40,534 bases of DNA from positions 1-40,534 of the forward strand of contig NZ_JAZHPF010000028.1 in NCBI RefSeq assembly GCF_036543075.1, written 5' to 3'. A model generated the notes under the pieces. The model had not been told where the DNA came from and made no database searches. It saw only the letters and a program-made list of their open reading frames with translations. The stretch comes from Deinococcus sp. YIM 134068 (GTDB taxonomy: Bacteria > Deinococcota > Deinococci > Deinococcales > Deinococcaceae). Every line of letters starts with the position of its first letter. Position 1 is the stretch's first letter. Of this stretch, positions 27,723 to 37,976 are shown piece after piece. The position numbers were made by a program, and so were the translations under genes.

Positions 27723-27787
27723 CGACGTGACCACCCCCACTGCCCAACTCCCTTCCCCTACACCCCCCAACCTACCTCCCACCTCCC

Positions 27788-28921
27788 ATGATCTACCTCG
27801 ATTACGCCGCCACCCATCCCATAACACGCGAGGCGCTGGACGCCTACGCCCTGGCCGCCGCCCTGCCCGGCAACCCGGCCTCCGTCCACGCGGCGGGGCA
27901 GGCCGCCCGCGAGCGGCTGGAGGAGGGCCGCGCCCGCGTCGCCACCGCCCTGGGGGTGGACCCGCGCACCCTGACGGCCAACGGGGGCGGCACGGAGGGG
28001 GACAACCACGTTCTGCTCGGTGTGGCGCAGGCGTGGACGGAGGCCCACAGCCGGCCCGGCCACCTCGTCACCACGCCCACCGAGCACTCGGCGGTCCTCG
28101 CGCCCGCCCGCTGGCTGGCGGCCCACGGCTGGGACGTGACCTTCCTGACGCCGGACGCGCACGGGCGTTACCACCCCGACCAACTCGCCGAGGTGCTGCG
28201 CGACGACACCGCCCTTGTGTCCATCCACCATGCGAACAACGAGATCGGCACGGTGCAGGACACCGCCGCGCTCGCCGCCGTGGCCGCCGCGCGGGGCGTG
28301 CCCTCCCACACCGACGCGGTGCAGGCACCCGGCGTGCTGCCGCTCGACCTGAACGGCTGGGGCGTCACTTACGCGACCTTCAGCGCCCACAAGTGGGGCG
28401 GGCCGCGCGGGGTTGGTTTCCTGTACGTGCGGCGCGGGGCCACACTGCCCCCCATCACCCACGGCGGCGGGCAGGAGGGCGGTCTTCGTCCCGGCACACA
28501 GAACACGGCGGGCGTCTACGCGGCAGGGGTGGCCCTCACCCAAGCGGAGGCGGAGCGGGAGGCGACCTTCGCCCACCTCGGCGCGATGCGGCGGCGGTTT
28601 CTGGAGCGGGTCTCGGCCATCCCCGGTCTGCGCGTGAACCACCCGCCGGACGCCAGCCCGAAGGTCGCCTCCGTGACCCTGTCCGGTGCGGACGGGGAGG
28701 CGCTGCTGATGAACCTCGACCTGCTGGGCGTGTGCGCGAGCGCCGGAAGCGCATGCGCCGCCGGGACGATGCAGCCCAGCCACGTCCTCACCGCCCTCGG
28801 CCTGAGCGAGCCTGATGCGCGGGCCACCCTCCGCTTCAGCTTCGGGCGGGCGACCACGGCAGGAGAGGTGGACGCCGCCGCCGACGCGCTGGGGCAGGCG
28901 GCGGCGTGGAGCCGGGGTTAG
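27788..28921 (+). CDS. Cysteine desulfurase (NifS/IscS type)
   Basis: 377 residues, a PLP enzyme that takes sulfur from cysteine as an enzyme persulfide for Fe-S clusters and thiolated tRNA. Visible sites are IYLDYAATHP (2-10), TEHS with PLP-stacking His100, DAVQ (176-179), SAHKWGGPRG with PLP Lys202, and the mobile loop SAGSACAAGTMQPSHVL with catalytic Cys323. It lacks the C-terminal IscU-docking tail of housekeeping IscS. MnmA, which needs persulfide sulfur, lies 4 kb downstream, so the pair may work together (inference). The ATG follows a C-rich stretch with no Shine-Dalgarno sequence. Confidence 0.94.
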   Translation: MIYLDYAATHPITREALDAYALAAALPGNPASVHAAGQAARERLEEGRARVATALGVDPRTLTANGGGTEGDNHVLLGVAQAWTEAHSRPGHLVTTPTEHSAVLAPARWLAAHGWDVTFLTPDAHGRYHPDQLAEVLRDDTALVSIHHANNEIGTVQDTAALAAVAAARGVPSHTDAVQAPGVLPLDLNGWGVTYATFSAHKWGGPRGVGFLYVRRGATLPPITHGGGQEGGLRPGTQNTAGVYAAGVALTQAEAEREATFAHLGAMRRRFLERVSAIPGLRVNHPPDASPKVASVTLSGADGEALLMNLDLLGVCASAGSACAAGTMQPSHVLTALGLSEPDARATLRFSFGRATTAGEVDAAADALGQAAAWSRG

Positions 28922-28928
28922 GAGCTGG

Positions 28929-28942
28929 ATGGTCTAGACCAT
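28929..28942. promoter_or_regulatory. Palindromic operator of vapBC
   Basis: ATGGTCTAGACCAT is a perfect 14-bp palindrome. It ends 6 bp before the -10 box TAGACT (28949-28954) and so lies in the promoter spacer, where a VapB-VapC complex would repress. Confidence 0.7.
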
Positions 28943-28948
28943 ACGGGC

Positions 28949-28954
28949 TAGACT
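28949..28954 (+). promoter_or_regulatory. -10 box of vapBC
   Basis: TAGACT, 17 nt before the vapB ATG. A GGGAG Shine-Dalgarno sequence lies between them (28962-28966), so this mRNA has a short leader. Confidence 0.5.
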
Positions 28955-28971
28955 CGGGGTCGGGAGAAACC

Positions 28972-29211
28972 ATGACGACTGCGAAACTGTTTCGCAATGG
29001 CCGCAGTCAGGCCGTGCGCCTGCCCAAAGCCTTTCAATTCGAGGGCCAGGAGGTCTTACTCAAGCGCGTGGGGAACGGCGTGCTGCTGCTGCCGCACTCG
29101 CCGGAGGGACAGCGGGAGTTCTGGACCCGCTGGTACGAGGAGTTGCCCGAACTGGAAAGACCCCTCGAGCGCAATCAGCCGCCCGTGCAGGAACGCGACT
29201 GGGACCTGTAG
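28972..29211 (+). CDS. vapB: VapB-type antitoxin (AbrB/MazE fold)
   Basis: 79 residues. The N-terminus AKLFRNGRSQAVRLPKAFQF is the swapped-hairpin AbrB DNA-binding fold of VapB antitoxins. The acidic, aromatic C-terminus (FWTRWYEELPELERP, ERDWDL) is expected to wrap around the toxin and fill its active site. Its stop codon directly abuts the vapC ATG. It probably binds the palindrome at 28929-28942 to repress the operon. Confidence 0.92.
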   Translation: MTTAKLFRNGRSQAVRLPKAFQFEGQEVLLKRVGNGVLLLPHSPEGQREFWTRWYEELPELERPLERNQPPVQERDWDL

Positions 29212-29613
29212 ATGGCGTTGCAGTTCCTGCTGGACACCAATATCTGTATCTACATCATGAATCGGCGACCGCCGCAGGTCGCCCAACGCTTCGTGCAGCA
29301 TCCGCCAGATGCCGTCGGCCTGTCCAGCCTGACTCTCGCGGAGTTGAGCTACGGCGTCGGGAAGAGTCGGTCGGACCGAAACCGGGTGGTGCTGGAGGGA
29401 TTTGTGCAGCCGCTCGAAGTCGTCCCTTTTGGACCGGAGGCCGCGTGGTGTTGCGGTGAGGTCAGGAGTGTGCTGGAGCAGCAGGGCACACCTATCGGCG
29501 CGCTCGACACGCTGATTGCCGCGCACGCGCTGGCCCTCGATTTGACGCTCGTCACGCACAATACCCGCGAGTTCGGGCGTGTGGAGGGATTGAGGGTGGA
29601 GAACTGGTTCTGA
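29212..29613 (+). CDS. vapC: VapC-type PIN-domain toxin
   Basis: 133 residues, a PIN-domain ribonuclease. The acidic metal site is intact: Asp8 (LLDTNI), Glu44 (LAELSYG), Asp99 (GALDTLIAAHA), with THNTREF at 115-121. VapC toxins cleave tRNA or rRNA to arrest growth until VapB neutralises them. The gene starts directly after the vapB stop and ends 3 bp from the convergent lysA end. Confidence 0.93.
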   Translation: MALQFLLDTNICIYIMNRRPPQVAQRFVQHPPDAVGLSSLTLAELSYGVGKSRSDRNRVVLEGFVQPLEVVPFGPEAAWCCGEVRSVLEQQGTPIGALDTLIAAHALALDLTLVTHNTREFGRVEGLRVENWF

Positions 29614-29616
29614 GGG

Positions 29617-30768
29617 TCAGAACTTCGCCGCTCCCACCTCCGCCGCCCACACGTCCTCCGGTCTCTCCCGCCGCCGGATGGGCCGCCACTCGCCCCCCTC
29701 CCACAGCGCCTCGGCAGGGCGGGAACGGGTGAGGTAGGTGCCGCTCATCGCCGCTCCGTAGGCCCCCGCGTCCCCCACCGCGAGGAGGTCGCCGGGGGTC
29801 GGCGCGGGCAGCGTCACGTCCCGCGCGAGGAGGTCGCCGCTCTCGCAGGCGGGTCCGGCCACGTCCCAGACCTCCGCCCGCTCACCGTTCCACAGCGCGG
29901 TGACGGGATGCTCGGCCCCGTACAGCATGGGCCGCAGCAGCTCGGTCATGCCCGCATCCACGAGGAGGAAATTCCGGCCCGTGCGCTTCGTGCCCACCAC
30001 CCGCGTCAGGAGGGTGCCCGCCCGCGCCACGAGATACCGCCCCGGTTCCACCCACAGCCGCGCCCCGAATACGTCCGCCGCCGCCCGCGCCGCCCGCGCG
30101 ATGCCGGGGAGGTCGGCGTCCAGCCCCCAGCCGCCGCCCACGTCCAGCACCTCCACCTCTCCCGTGTGGGCGCGCAAGTCCGCGAGCCGGGCGAAGGCGG
30201 CCCCGAAGTCCCCCGCGTCCCGAATCGCGGAGCCGATGTGGACGTGCAGCCCGAGCGCGTGGTGTCCGCCCTCCCGCAGCGCCCGCAGCACGCCCGTCGC
30301 CTGCGCGAGCGTCACCCCGAACTTGCTGCCCGCCGCCCCCGTGGCGAGGTGGTCGTGGGTGCTGACCTCCAGCGCCGGATTCACCCGCACGAGCGCCCGC
30401 GAGCCGGGGGGCAGCAGGCCCACCTCCTCCTCCCGGTCCACCACGAAGGTCGCCCCCAGCCGCCCGCCCGCCGCGTACTCCTCCCGTGACTTGGCGGGGC
30501 CGTTCACGATGAGGTCGTCGCCCCACGCCCCCACATGCTCGGCCCGCGCGATTTCCCCGGCGCTCACGCACTCGAAGCCCACGCCCGCCACACGCAGCCG
30601 CGAGAGCAGCGTGAGGTTCGGGTTCGCCTTCATCGCGTAGAACGCCCGCGCGTCCCCGAACGCCCCGCGCACGCGGGCGAGGGCGGCGTCCATCTCGGCG
30701 GCGTCGTACACGTACAGCGGCGTGCCGAAGCGGTCGGCGGCGGCGTGGAGGCTGGCGCGGGGAATCAC
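29617..30768 (-). CDS. lysA: LysA-type PLP decarboxylase (diaminopimelate decarboxylase)
   Basis: 383 residues, a fold-III PLP decarboxylase of the LysA/ornithine decarboxylase group. Visible sites are PLP Lys47 in AFYAMKANPN, HIGSAIRD (177-184; often HIGSQI in LysA), GGGWG (211-215), EPGR (241-244), CESGD with the catalytic Cys308 (308-312), and GAYG (335-338). The closest standard annotation is meso-diaminopimelate to lysine. Deinococcus-Thermus organisms are known for the α-aminoadipate lysine route and ornithine-containing peptidoglycan, so the true substrate should be treated as open. The GTG start at 30768 lies 7 nt after TAGACT, a leaderless GTG. Confidence 0.88.
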   Translation of the reverse strand: MIPRASLHAAADRFGTPLYVYDAAEMDAALARVRGAFGDARAFYAMKANPNLTLLSRLRVAGVGFECVSAGEIARAEHVGAWGDDLIVNGPAKSREEYAAGGRLGATFVVDREEEVGLLPPGSRALVRVNPALEVSTHDHLATGAAGSKFGVTLAQATGVLRALREGGHHALGLHVHIGSAIRDAGDFGAAFARLADLRAHTGEVEVLDVGGGWGLDADLPGIARAARAAADVFGARLWVEPGRYLVARAGTLLTRVVGTKRTGRNFLLVDAGMTELLRPMLYGAEHPVTALWNGERAEVWDVAGPACESGDLLARDVTLPAPTPGDLLAVGDAGAYGAAMSGTYLTRSRPAEALWEGGEWRPIRRRERPEDVWAAEVGAAKF

Positions 30769-30775
30769 GCGGGAC

Positions 30776-30781
30776 AGTCTA
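30776..30781 (-). promoter_or_regulatory. Leaderless -10 box of lysA
   Basis: TAGACT on the minus strand, 7 nt before the GTG at 30768. It decides this start. Confidence 0.55.
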
Positions 30782-30829
30782 GGGGCGGGTCAGGCCATCC
30801 GGCTCATGTGCGGCAGCGGGGCGGGGGCG

Positions 30830-30835
30830 CACACT
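30830..30835 (+). promoter_or_regulatory. Candidate -10 box of the 246-aa gene
   Basis: CACACT, 6 nt before the ATG at 30842; the first base departs from TANNNT. Confidence 0.35.
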
Positions 30836-30841
30836 GCCCCC

Positions 30842-31582
30842 ATGCGCCTCTCCGTCCACCCCGTCCTGCGCGAGTTGCGCGCCCTGTACGACGTGGAGGG
30901 CGTCATGGCGCGTTTCCGCGCCTACGTGAGCCTGATCCATAGTGGGCCGGAGTTCCTGCCGCTCGGTGCCTTCAGCCCGATGGGGAAGAGGCAGGCTGAA
31001 TATCTGGACGCGCTCATTTCTTTGGACGCCGAGGGCATCGCCGCCCAAGCGTGTGAGGACATGGTGCGACGGCTGCACACCTCTCCCGACTGTTTGCGCC
31101 TCCTCCTCGTCGTGGTGGACGAACCGCGCAACGGCTGGACGCAACGCTGGCTCACGGACGCCGAGTGGCGCTTTCAGGGGAAATACGACGGACTGCCCCA
31201 GGACCGCCCCGCCGTGGGGTTCGACCGCTGGGTGACGGTGCAATTGTGGACGGATAGCCCCGTGTCGTTCCAGGCCGTCTTCTCGGAGGTCTGCGGCTCG
31301 GTCGTGCGGGCACTCCGACAGCGACGCCTCGGCCTCCCCATCACGCTCCGGGACCATCTGACGCAGGAGGGGGAGGCGGCCCGGTTCGCGGGTGAGCACA
31401 TTCATATCAACGCCGAGGAACTGGCCTATACCCGCGAGGTCCTGTGCCCCCACCTGGACAGCACCCACTGGCCGACCATCTTCGCGGCCCTCTACGGCGA
31501 CGAGGCCGCCCGCGCTGTCGGCTTCCCACCCCTCGGCCTGAGCCACCGCGCGGGGTTCGCCCTTGCGTTGGATGGAGCGTAA
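30842..31582 (+). CDS. Hypothetical protein, 246 aa
   Basis: I do not recognise the family. The protein is soluble with mixed helix and strand and no signal peptide. Conserved-looking parts are LRALYDVEGVMARFRAYVSL near the start, FSPMGKRQAEYLDALI, LLLVVVDEPRNGWTQRWLTDAEWRF in the middle and GEHIHINAEELAYTREVL near the end. The ATG at 30842 is used because it lies just after a -10-like box; an in-frame extension of 40 codons upstream would overlap the start of the divergent lysA gene and has no protein-like character. It is followed closely by the marR operator. Confidence 0.72.
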   Translation: MRLSVHPVLRELRALYDVEGVMARFRAYVSLIHSGPEFLPLGAFSPMGKRQAEYLDALISLDAEGIAAQACEDMVRRLHTSPDCLRLLLVVVDEPRNGWTQRWLTDAEWRFQGKYDGLPQDRPAVGFDRWVTVQLWTDSPVSFQAVFSEVCGSVVRALRQRRLGLPITLRDHLTQEGEAARFAGEHIHINAEELAYTREVLCPHLDSTHWPTIFAALYGDEAARAVGFPPLGLSHRAGFALALDGA

Positions 31583-31590
31583 CTACCTCC

Positions 31591-31619
31591 TTGTTTGTTC
31601 CTACCCTAACTGTTAGGAT
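31591..31619 (+). promoter_or_regulatory. marR promoter
   Basis: TTGTTT (31591-31596), a 17-bp spacer, and TAGGAT (31614-31619), which is 7 nt before the ATG at 31627: a leaderless promoter with a recognisable -35. Confidence 0.6.
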
Positions 31620-31620
31620 A
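31602..31620. promoter_or_regulatory. MarR operator palindrome
   Basis: TACCCTAACTGTTAGGATA is a palindrome with one mismatched pair around a perfect CCTAAC-T-GTTAGG core. It covers the -10 box exactly, as expected of an autorepressor site. Confidence 0.75.
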
Positions 31621-31626
31621 CAAACT

Positions 31627-32085
31627 ATGGAGCGAGACGAGACGGCGGCGTGGGTCTGCACCGCCCTCATGCGGCTGGGGACGAGCATGACGGCGGAGTT
31701 CGACCGCCAGTTCCAGGCGGACGGGCTGACGCAGGCCCAGTTCCGCACCCTGCTCGCCGTTCACGAGCTGGACGGGGGAGAGGGGGTCACGCCGTCGGCG
31801 CTGGCCGACCACCTGCTGCTGGAGCGGCCCAGCGTCACGGGCATCGTGGCCCGGCTGGTGGAGCGCGGGTGGCTGGTGCGCCGCCCCGGCGAGAACCGCC
31901 GCAGCCACCGCCTGAGCCTCAGCGCGGCGGGTGGGGCGCGGCTGGGGGGCACGGGTCCGGCGGCCACGCGGCTGGCCGTCCACACGCTCGCGGGCCTGAG
32001 CGACGCGGAGTTGCGGGGCCTGCGCCGCAGCCTGGAACTCGTGGAGGCGCGGCTCCGGCAGTACGTCCCGCCCGAGGAGGACTAG
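31627..32085 (+). CDS. MarR-family transcriptional regulator
   Basis: 152 residues, a winged-helix dimer that usually represses its own operon and is released by small phenolic or other ligands. The HTH and wing are clear: LTQAQFRTLLAVHEL, PSALADHLLLERPSVTGIVARLVERGWLVRRPGENRRSHRLSLSAAG (without its ends this is the diagnostic block). The start is fixed by the leaderless TAGGAT box. The next gene starts one base after its stop, so the DUF2306-like protein is co-transcribed and probably the regulated function. Confidence 0.93.
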   Translation: MERDETAAWVCTALMRLGTSMTAEFDRQFQADGLTQAQFRTLLAVHELDGGEGVTPSALADHLLLERPSVTGIVARLVERGWLVRRPGENRRSHRLSLSAAGGARLGGTGPAATRLAVHTLAGLSDAELRGLRRSLELVEARLRQYVPPEED

Positions 32086-32086
32086 C

Positions 32087-32593
32087 ATGAACCCACACGA
32101 CCTGATGCTCGGCGTTCACGTTCTGGCGGGAGCGGGCGGTTTTCTCCTCGGCCTCGCCGCCCTGCTGCTGCCCAAGTTCGGCCCCCGCGCCGTGTGGCAC
32201 CGCCGGGTAGGCCGCGTCTACGCCGTGTGCATGCTGCTGATGGCCGTCCTCTCGGTGCCGCTGGCCTGGCAGGGGGGCAGCGTGCTGCTGCTCGTGATCG
32301 GGCTGCTCACGCTCGGCTGGGTGGGCGTCGGCTGGTGGGCGATCTGGAGGATGCGGGCGGCGCGGCGGGCCGGAAACGCGGGGCGGGCGGCGGGCTGGTT
32401 GCAAACCCACGTGACCATGATGGGATCGTCGTACATCGGCGCGTGGACCGCCTTCCTCGTCAACGTGGAGCCGCTGGGTCAGGGCGGGGTCGCCTTCTGG
32501 CTCTACGCGCTGGGGCCGACCGTGCTGGGCACCGTCCTCATCGCCCGCAGCAACAGCCGCCTTCAGGGGCAGAGGGTAGCGCGGGCGGTGTGA
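32087..32593 (+). CDS. DUF2306-like membrane protein
   Basis: 168 residues with four to five hydrophobic helices. HVLAGAGGFLLGLAALLLPK with His11, WHRRVGRVYAVCMLLMA, and HVTMMGSSYIGAWTAFLVN resemble the DUF2306 family of predicted membrane proteins with conserved His residues, which could bind haem or a metal. No function is known. The gene starts 1 nt after the marR stop and so belongs to that operon. Confidence 0.75.
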   Translation: MNPHDLMLGVHVLAGAGGFLLGLAALLLPKFGPRAVWHRRVGRVYAVCMLLMAVLSVPLAWQGGSVLLLVIGLLTLGWVGVGWWAIWRMRAARRAGNAGRAAGWLQTHVTMMGSSYIGAWTAFLVNVEPLGQGGVAFWLYALGPTVLGTVLIARSNSRLQGQRVARAV

Positions 32594-32622
32594 GCTACAA
32601 ACAGGCTCGGGAACATCAGAAT

Positions 32623-32693
32623 TGTCATGTTGAGCGTCAGCGAGGCATCTCGAAACAAGCTGGATGAGACCCTTCGCTTTGCTCAGGGTGACA
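32623..32693. repeat. TGTCA…TGACA long-hairpin intergenic repeat
   Basis: The 71-bp element starts TGTCATGTTGAGCGTCAGCG and ends CTTCGCTTTGCTCAGGGTGACA (last 20 shown by position 32672-32693). Its arms pair as TGTCA/TGACA, TGAGC/GCTCA and AGCGA/TTCGCT. Repeats of this type occur between genes in many bacterial phyla. Confidence 0.8.
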
Positions 32694-32737
32694 AGCGTTC
32701 TTTGTTCAGATGTGTTGAACGTCGGTCTCTCCTGCTC

Positions 32738-32786
32738 ACGGCTTCCGGCCCGCTGGCCGCTGGAAGCTGGCGGCTGGCCGCTTCCC
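32738..32786. repeat. GCTGGC-type degenerate array
   Basis: GCCCGCTGGCCGCTGGAAGC and GGCGGCTGGCCGC units before mnmA resemble a GCTGAC array with A replaced by G. Confidence 0.5.
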
Positions 32787-32821
32787 CACCGCCCTCACGG
32801 TCCTTCCCCCCTCCCGCCTGC

Positions 32822-32827
32822 TAGGCT
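32822..32827 (+). promoter_or_regulatory. Leaderless -10 box of mnmA
   Basis: TAGGCT, 9 nt before the ATG at 32837, with no Shine-Dalgarno sequence. Confidence 0.5.
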
Positions 32828-32836
32828 CTGCGCCGT

Positions 32837-33967
<1,131 letters not shown>

Positions 33968-33973
33968 CGCCCC

Positions 33974-34426
33974 TCAACGCCAGCGCGGCAGGAAGCGACC
34001 CGTGCGCGCTCGGTAGGCGGCGTAGGTCGGATATGTGCGGGTCAGGGCGTCCTCCTCGCGGGCGGCCTTGACGTTCAACACCACAGCAAGGAGGGCGGTT
34101 CCCAGTGCAGAAAGCCGCCCGCCGCGCGCCACCGTCCAACCGAGGCTCGCCAGCAGCAGGCCCGTGTAGAGCGGGTGACGGACGGCGCGGTAGGGTCCAC
34201 GCTCCACCAGCACGCCGCCGGGCACCGGGTCGGGCAGCGGGGTCAGTTGCCGACCCAGAGAGCGGGCACTCCACACGGCGAGGAGGAGTCCGGCGCGGCC
34301 CACCAGCGTGCCCGCCACCCGCACGGTGCGAGGGCGTGGCCGGGTTCTGATTCCATCCGCGAGGATGAGCGCCAGCAGGCCCAGTTGCGCGGCCACCAGC
34401 AGTTGCCCGGCCTGTTCAGTACGCAC
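33974..34426 (-). CDS. ICMT-like membrane methyltransferase
   Basis: 150 residues with about four hydrophobic helices. RGPYRAVRHPLYTGLLLASLG and the C-terminal AAREEDALTRTYPTYAAYRARTGRFLPRW form the conserved core of the isoprenylcysteine methyltransferase/PEMT-like family, which uses S-adenosylmethionine at the membrane. Bacterial members have unknown or varied substrates. I choose the GTG at 34426, which overlaps the upstream dehydrogenase gene by 11 nt; a GTG at 34462 would overlap by 47 nt. It is the last gene of a minus-strand run. Confidence 0.82.
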   Translation of the reverse strand: MRTEQAGQLLVAAQLGLLALILADGIRTRPRPRTVRVAGTLVGRAGLLLAVWSARSLGRQLTPLPDPVPGGVLVERGPYRAVRHPLYTGLLLASLGWTVARGGRLSALGTALLAVVLNVKAAREEDALTRTYPTYAAYRARTGRFLPRWR

Positions 34427-35286
34427 GGCCTGGCTCCACCCGCCCCTCCGGTTCCCGCCCACCCACCAGCTCCGTGAGGAAAGCCTGCGTGTACTCAGCC
34501 CCGCGCGCGAAGAGGTCGGCGGTCGTGGAGGCGATGTGCGGCGTGATGACGACGTTGGGCCGGGACCACAGCGGATGATCCTCCGGCAGCGGCTCGGGGT
34601 CGGTCACGTCCAGGACCGCGCCGCCGAGATGGCCGGAATCCAGCGCGGCGAGGAGGTCGGCGGTGACGATCAGGTTGCCGCGCCCCTGGTTGCTGATCCA
34701 TGCGCCGGGCTTCAGGCGGGCGAGCAGATCGGCATTCACGAGACCGCGCGTCTCCGGCGTGCTCGGCAGCAGGAGGACCACCCAGTCGGCCCCGGAGAGC
34801 GCCGCGTCGCGTTCGGCCTGCGGCGTGCGCGAGCGAATGCCCGTCACGCGCGCCCCGAACGGCGTCAGCATCTCCTCCAGAATCCGCCCGATGTGCCCGT
34901 AGCCCCAGATCACGACCTGCCTGCCGTCCAGCGTGCCGAGGTCGGTCGTCGGTGCCCAGCGTCCCTCATGCTGTGCGTCGCGGAAGCGGTGCTGGCCGCG
35001 CTCGGCGGCGAGCATTCCGGCGGCGGTGTGGACGGCGACCGCGCGGTCGTGCAGGCGGTGGGCGTTGTACAGGGCGACGCCTTCCGCCAATGCGCCCGCC
35101 ACATGCTCGATGCCCGCCGTGAGGGTGAGGACCCACCCCAGGCCGGATCGCCGCAACAACTCGCCGCGCAGCTCGGCGGTGGCGAGCCACAGCACCAGCC
35201 CCTCGGCCTCACCCTCGGGGGCGTGGTCGCGGGAATAGAAGGCAAACTCCACGCCCTCCACCCGCAGCTCGCGGAAGTCGGGCAGA

Positions 35287-35306
<20 letters not shown>
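34416..35306 (-). CDS. D-isomer-specific 2-hydroxyacid dehydrogenase
   Basis: 296 residues. The NAD-binding loop GYGHIG (135-140) and the catalytic set Arg209 (NQGRG), Glu238 (DPEPLP) and His257 (ITPHIAS) are intact. Family enzymes reduce 2-keto acids to D-2-hydroxyacids or the reverse; glyoxylate, hydroxypyruvate and phosphoglycerate are typical. The protein is shorter than most (about 310-330). The GTG start at 35306 overlaps the GNAT stop by 20 nt; a second GTG two codons in is possible. It lies between the GNAT and ICMT-like genes in one overlapping run. Confidence 0.92.
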
Positions 35307-35874
<568 letters not shown>

Positions 35875-35879
35875 GCGCG

Positions 35880-36929
<1,050 letters not shown>

Positions 36930-36935
36930 GCGAGG

Positions 36936-36941
36936 AGGATA
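36936..36941 (-). promoter_or_regulatory. Leaderless -10 box of the phosphatase gene
   Basis: TATCCT on the minus strand, 6 nt before the ATG at 36929. Confidence 0.5.
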
Positions 36942-37076
36942 GAACGCGGCGGACCGCACCACTCCCGGTCCTGTCTGTGGCAATCTCCTGATGCACCAAG
37001 GGTTCCTCAATGTCGGCGGTTGATGACCAACAGATGCTCATCAGCCGCAGAACATAAGCTGAGCGCCATTCGAATC

Positions 37077-37083
37077 AAGGAGG
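37077..37083 (+). promoter_or_regulatory. Strong Shine-Dalgarno deciding a GTG start
   Basis: AAGGAGG ends 5 nt before GTG 37089. It selects this codon over the adjacent in-frame TTG at 37092. Confidence 0.8.
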
Positions 37084-37088
37084 AAAGA

Positions 37089-37820
37089 GTGTTGAGAAAA
37101 CTTCTGCTTACCGGGACGCTGGCTCTCGGTCTCGTGGCCTGTGGTGGCGGTGGGAGTGGTGGCGAGACGCCCACGACCCCGACCACACCTACAACCCCTA
37201 CAACGCCGGGCGACCCCTACCCCTACAACCCCGCTCCCAGCGCCGAGGAGTCGGCGGACGCCCGTGTGCCGTACCTCGGCGACTGGGCCTGGGTGGCGCA
37301 GTTGTCCGACGGGACCTCACGTCAGGGCGTCGTCAGGATCGACACTCGGGGGACGCCCACCGACACCGCAAAAAACGGCGGTGTCGGCAACGGCTACCTG
37401 TGCCAGAACGACGCCTGCACGACCGCCTACGGGGCCAGCTACGGGGTGATCAGCACCTTCGTCGTGAACGGTGCGGCGCGGCTGTCGGCGGTCTACGGTG
37501 ATCCCAACAGCACGACGACACCCCGGTCTAACCAGCTCGCCATGCTCGACACCGACTCTGCCGTGAGCGCCAGCACGGACGGCAAAGCGGTCATCGCCGG
37601 GGCCGGCACGTGGATCGAGACGACCGGGGGGGCCGAGCAGGCGGCGAAGGTGGCCTTCGTGCAGGTGGATGCTGACCCGGCAGAGACGGCGGCGGAGTTG
37701 AACGTCACCCTGCCCGCCGCCTTCACCCAGGCAAGGGCGGCGGCGGCGGGCGTGACCAGCCAGCGGATCAACTCCGCCGCGCTCCGCGAGTTGCAGCGCA
37801 TGGTGCCCAGCGTTCGGTGA
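37089..37820 (+). CDS. Lipoprotein of unknown function, paralogue A
   Basis: 243 residues. A lipoprotein signal (LRKLLLTGTLALGLVAC, lipid Cys18) is followed by a Gly/Ser then TTP-rich tether, and a globular part with ARVPYLGDWAWVAQLSDG, AKNGGVGNGYLC, a second Cys (CQNDAC), and GTWIETTGG. It should be anchored in an envelope membrane, facing the periplasm or surface. The next gene is a clear paralogue in the same orientation, sharing the YNP, RVPYxGDWxW, TRGxxTDxAKNGG and FVQVDA motifs and the Cys pair. No family is recognised. Confidence 0.82.
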   Translation: MLRKLLLTGTLALGLVACGGGGSGGETPTTPTTPTTPTTPGDPYPYNPAPSAEESADARVPYLGDWAWVAQLSDGTSRQGVVRIDTRGTPTDTAKNGGVGNGYLCQNDACTTAYGASYGVISTFVVNGAARLSAVYGDPNSTTTPRSNQLAMLDTDSAVSASTDGKAVIAGAGTWIETTGGAEQAAKVAFVQVDADPAETAAELNVTLPAAFTQARAAAAGVTSQRINSAALRELQRMVPSVR

Positions 37821-37895
37821 GGCCGTGAGCGGTGGGACGGGAGCACCCAAGTCCGCTTCCGTGACCTCTTTCACGAAAAGAGACCCGGAGAGAGT

Positions 37896-37901
37896 TAGGC
37901 T
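37896..37901 (+). promoter_or_regulatory. Candidate -10 box of lipoprotein B
   Basis: TAGGCT, 75 nt before the start of the next gene. A TCTTTcacgAAAAGA inverted repeat (about 37866-37881) lies just upstream. Confidence 0.35.
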
Positions 37902-37976
37902 CCTCAAACCGCGCTCGATTCCCATTTCACAGCGGCCCCACGACGACCGCCCCCCTCGCCCCGAAGGAGAGACGAC

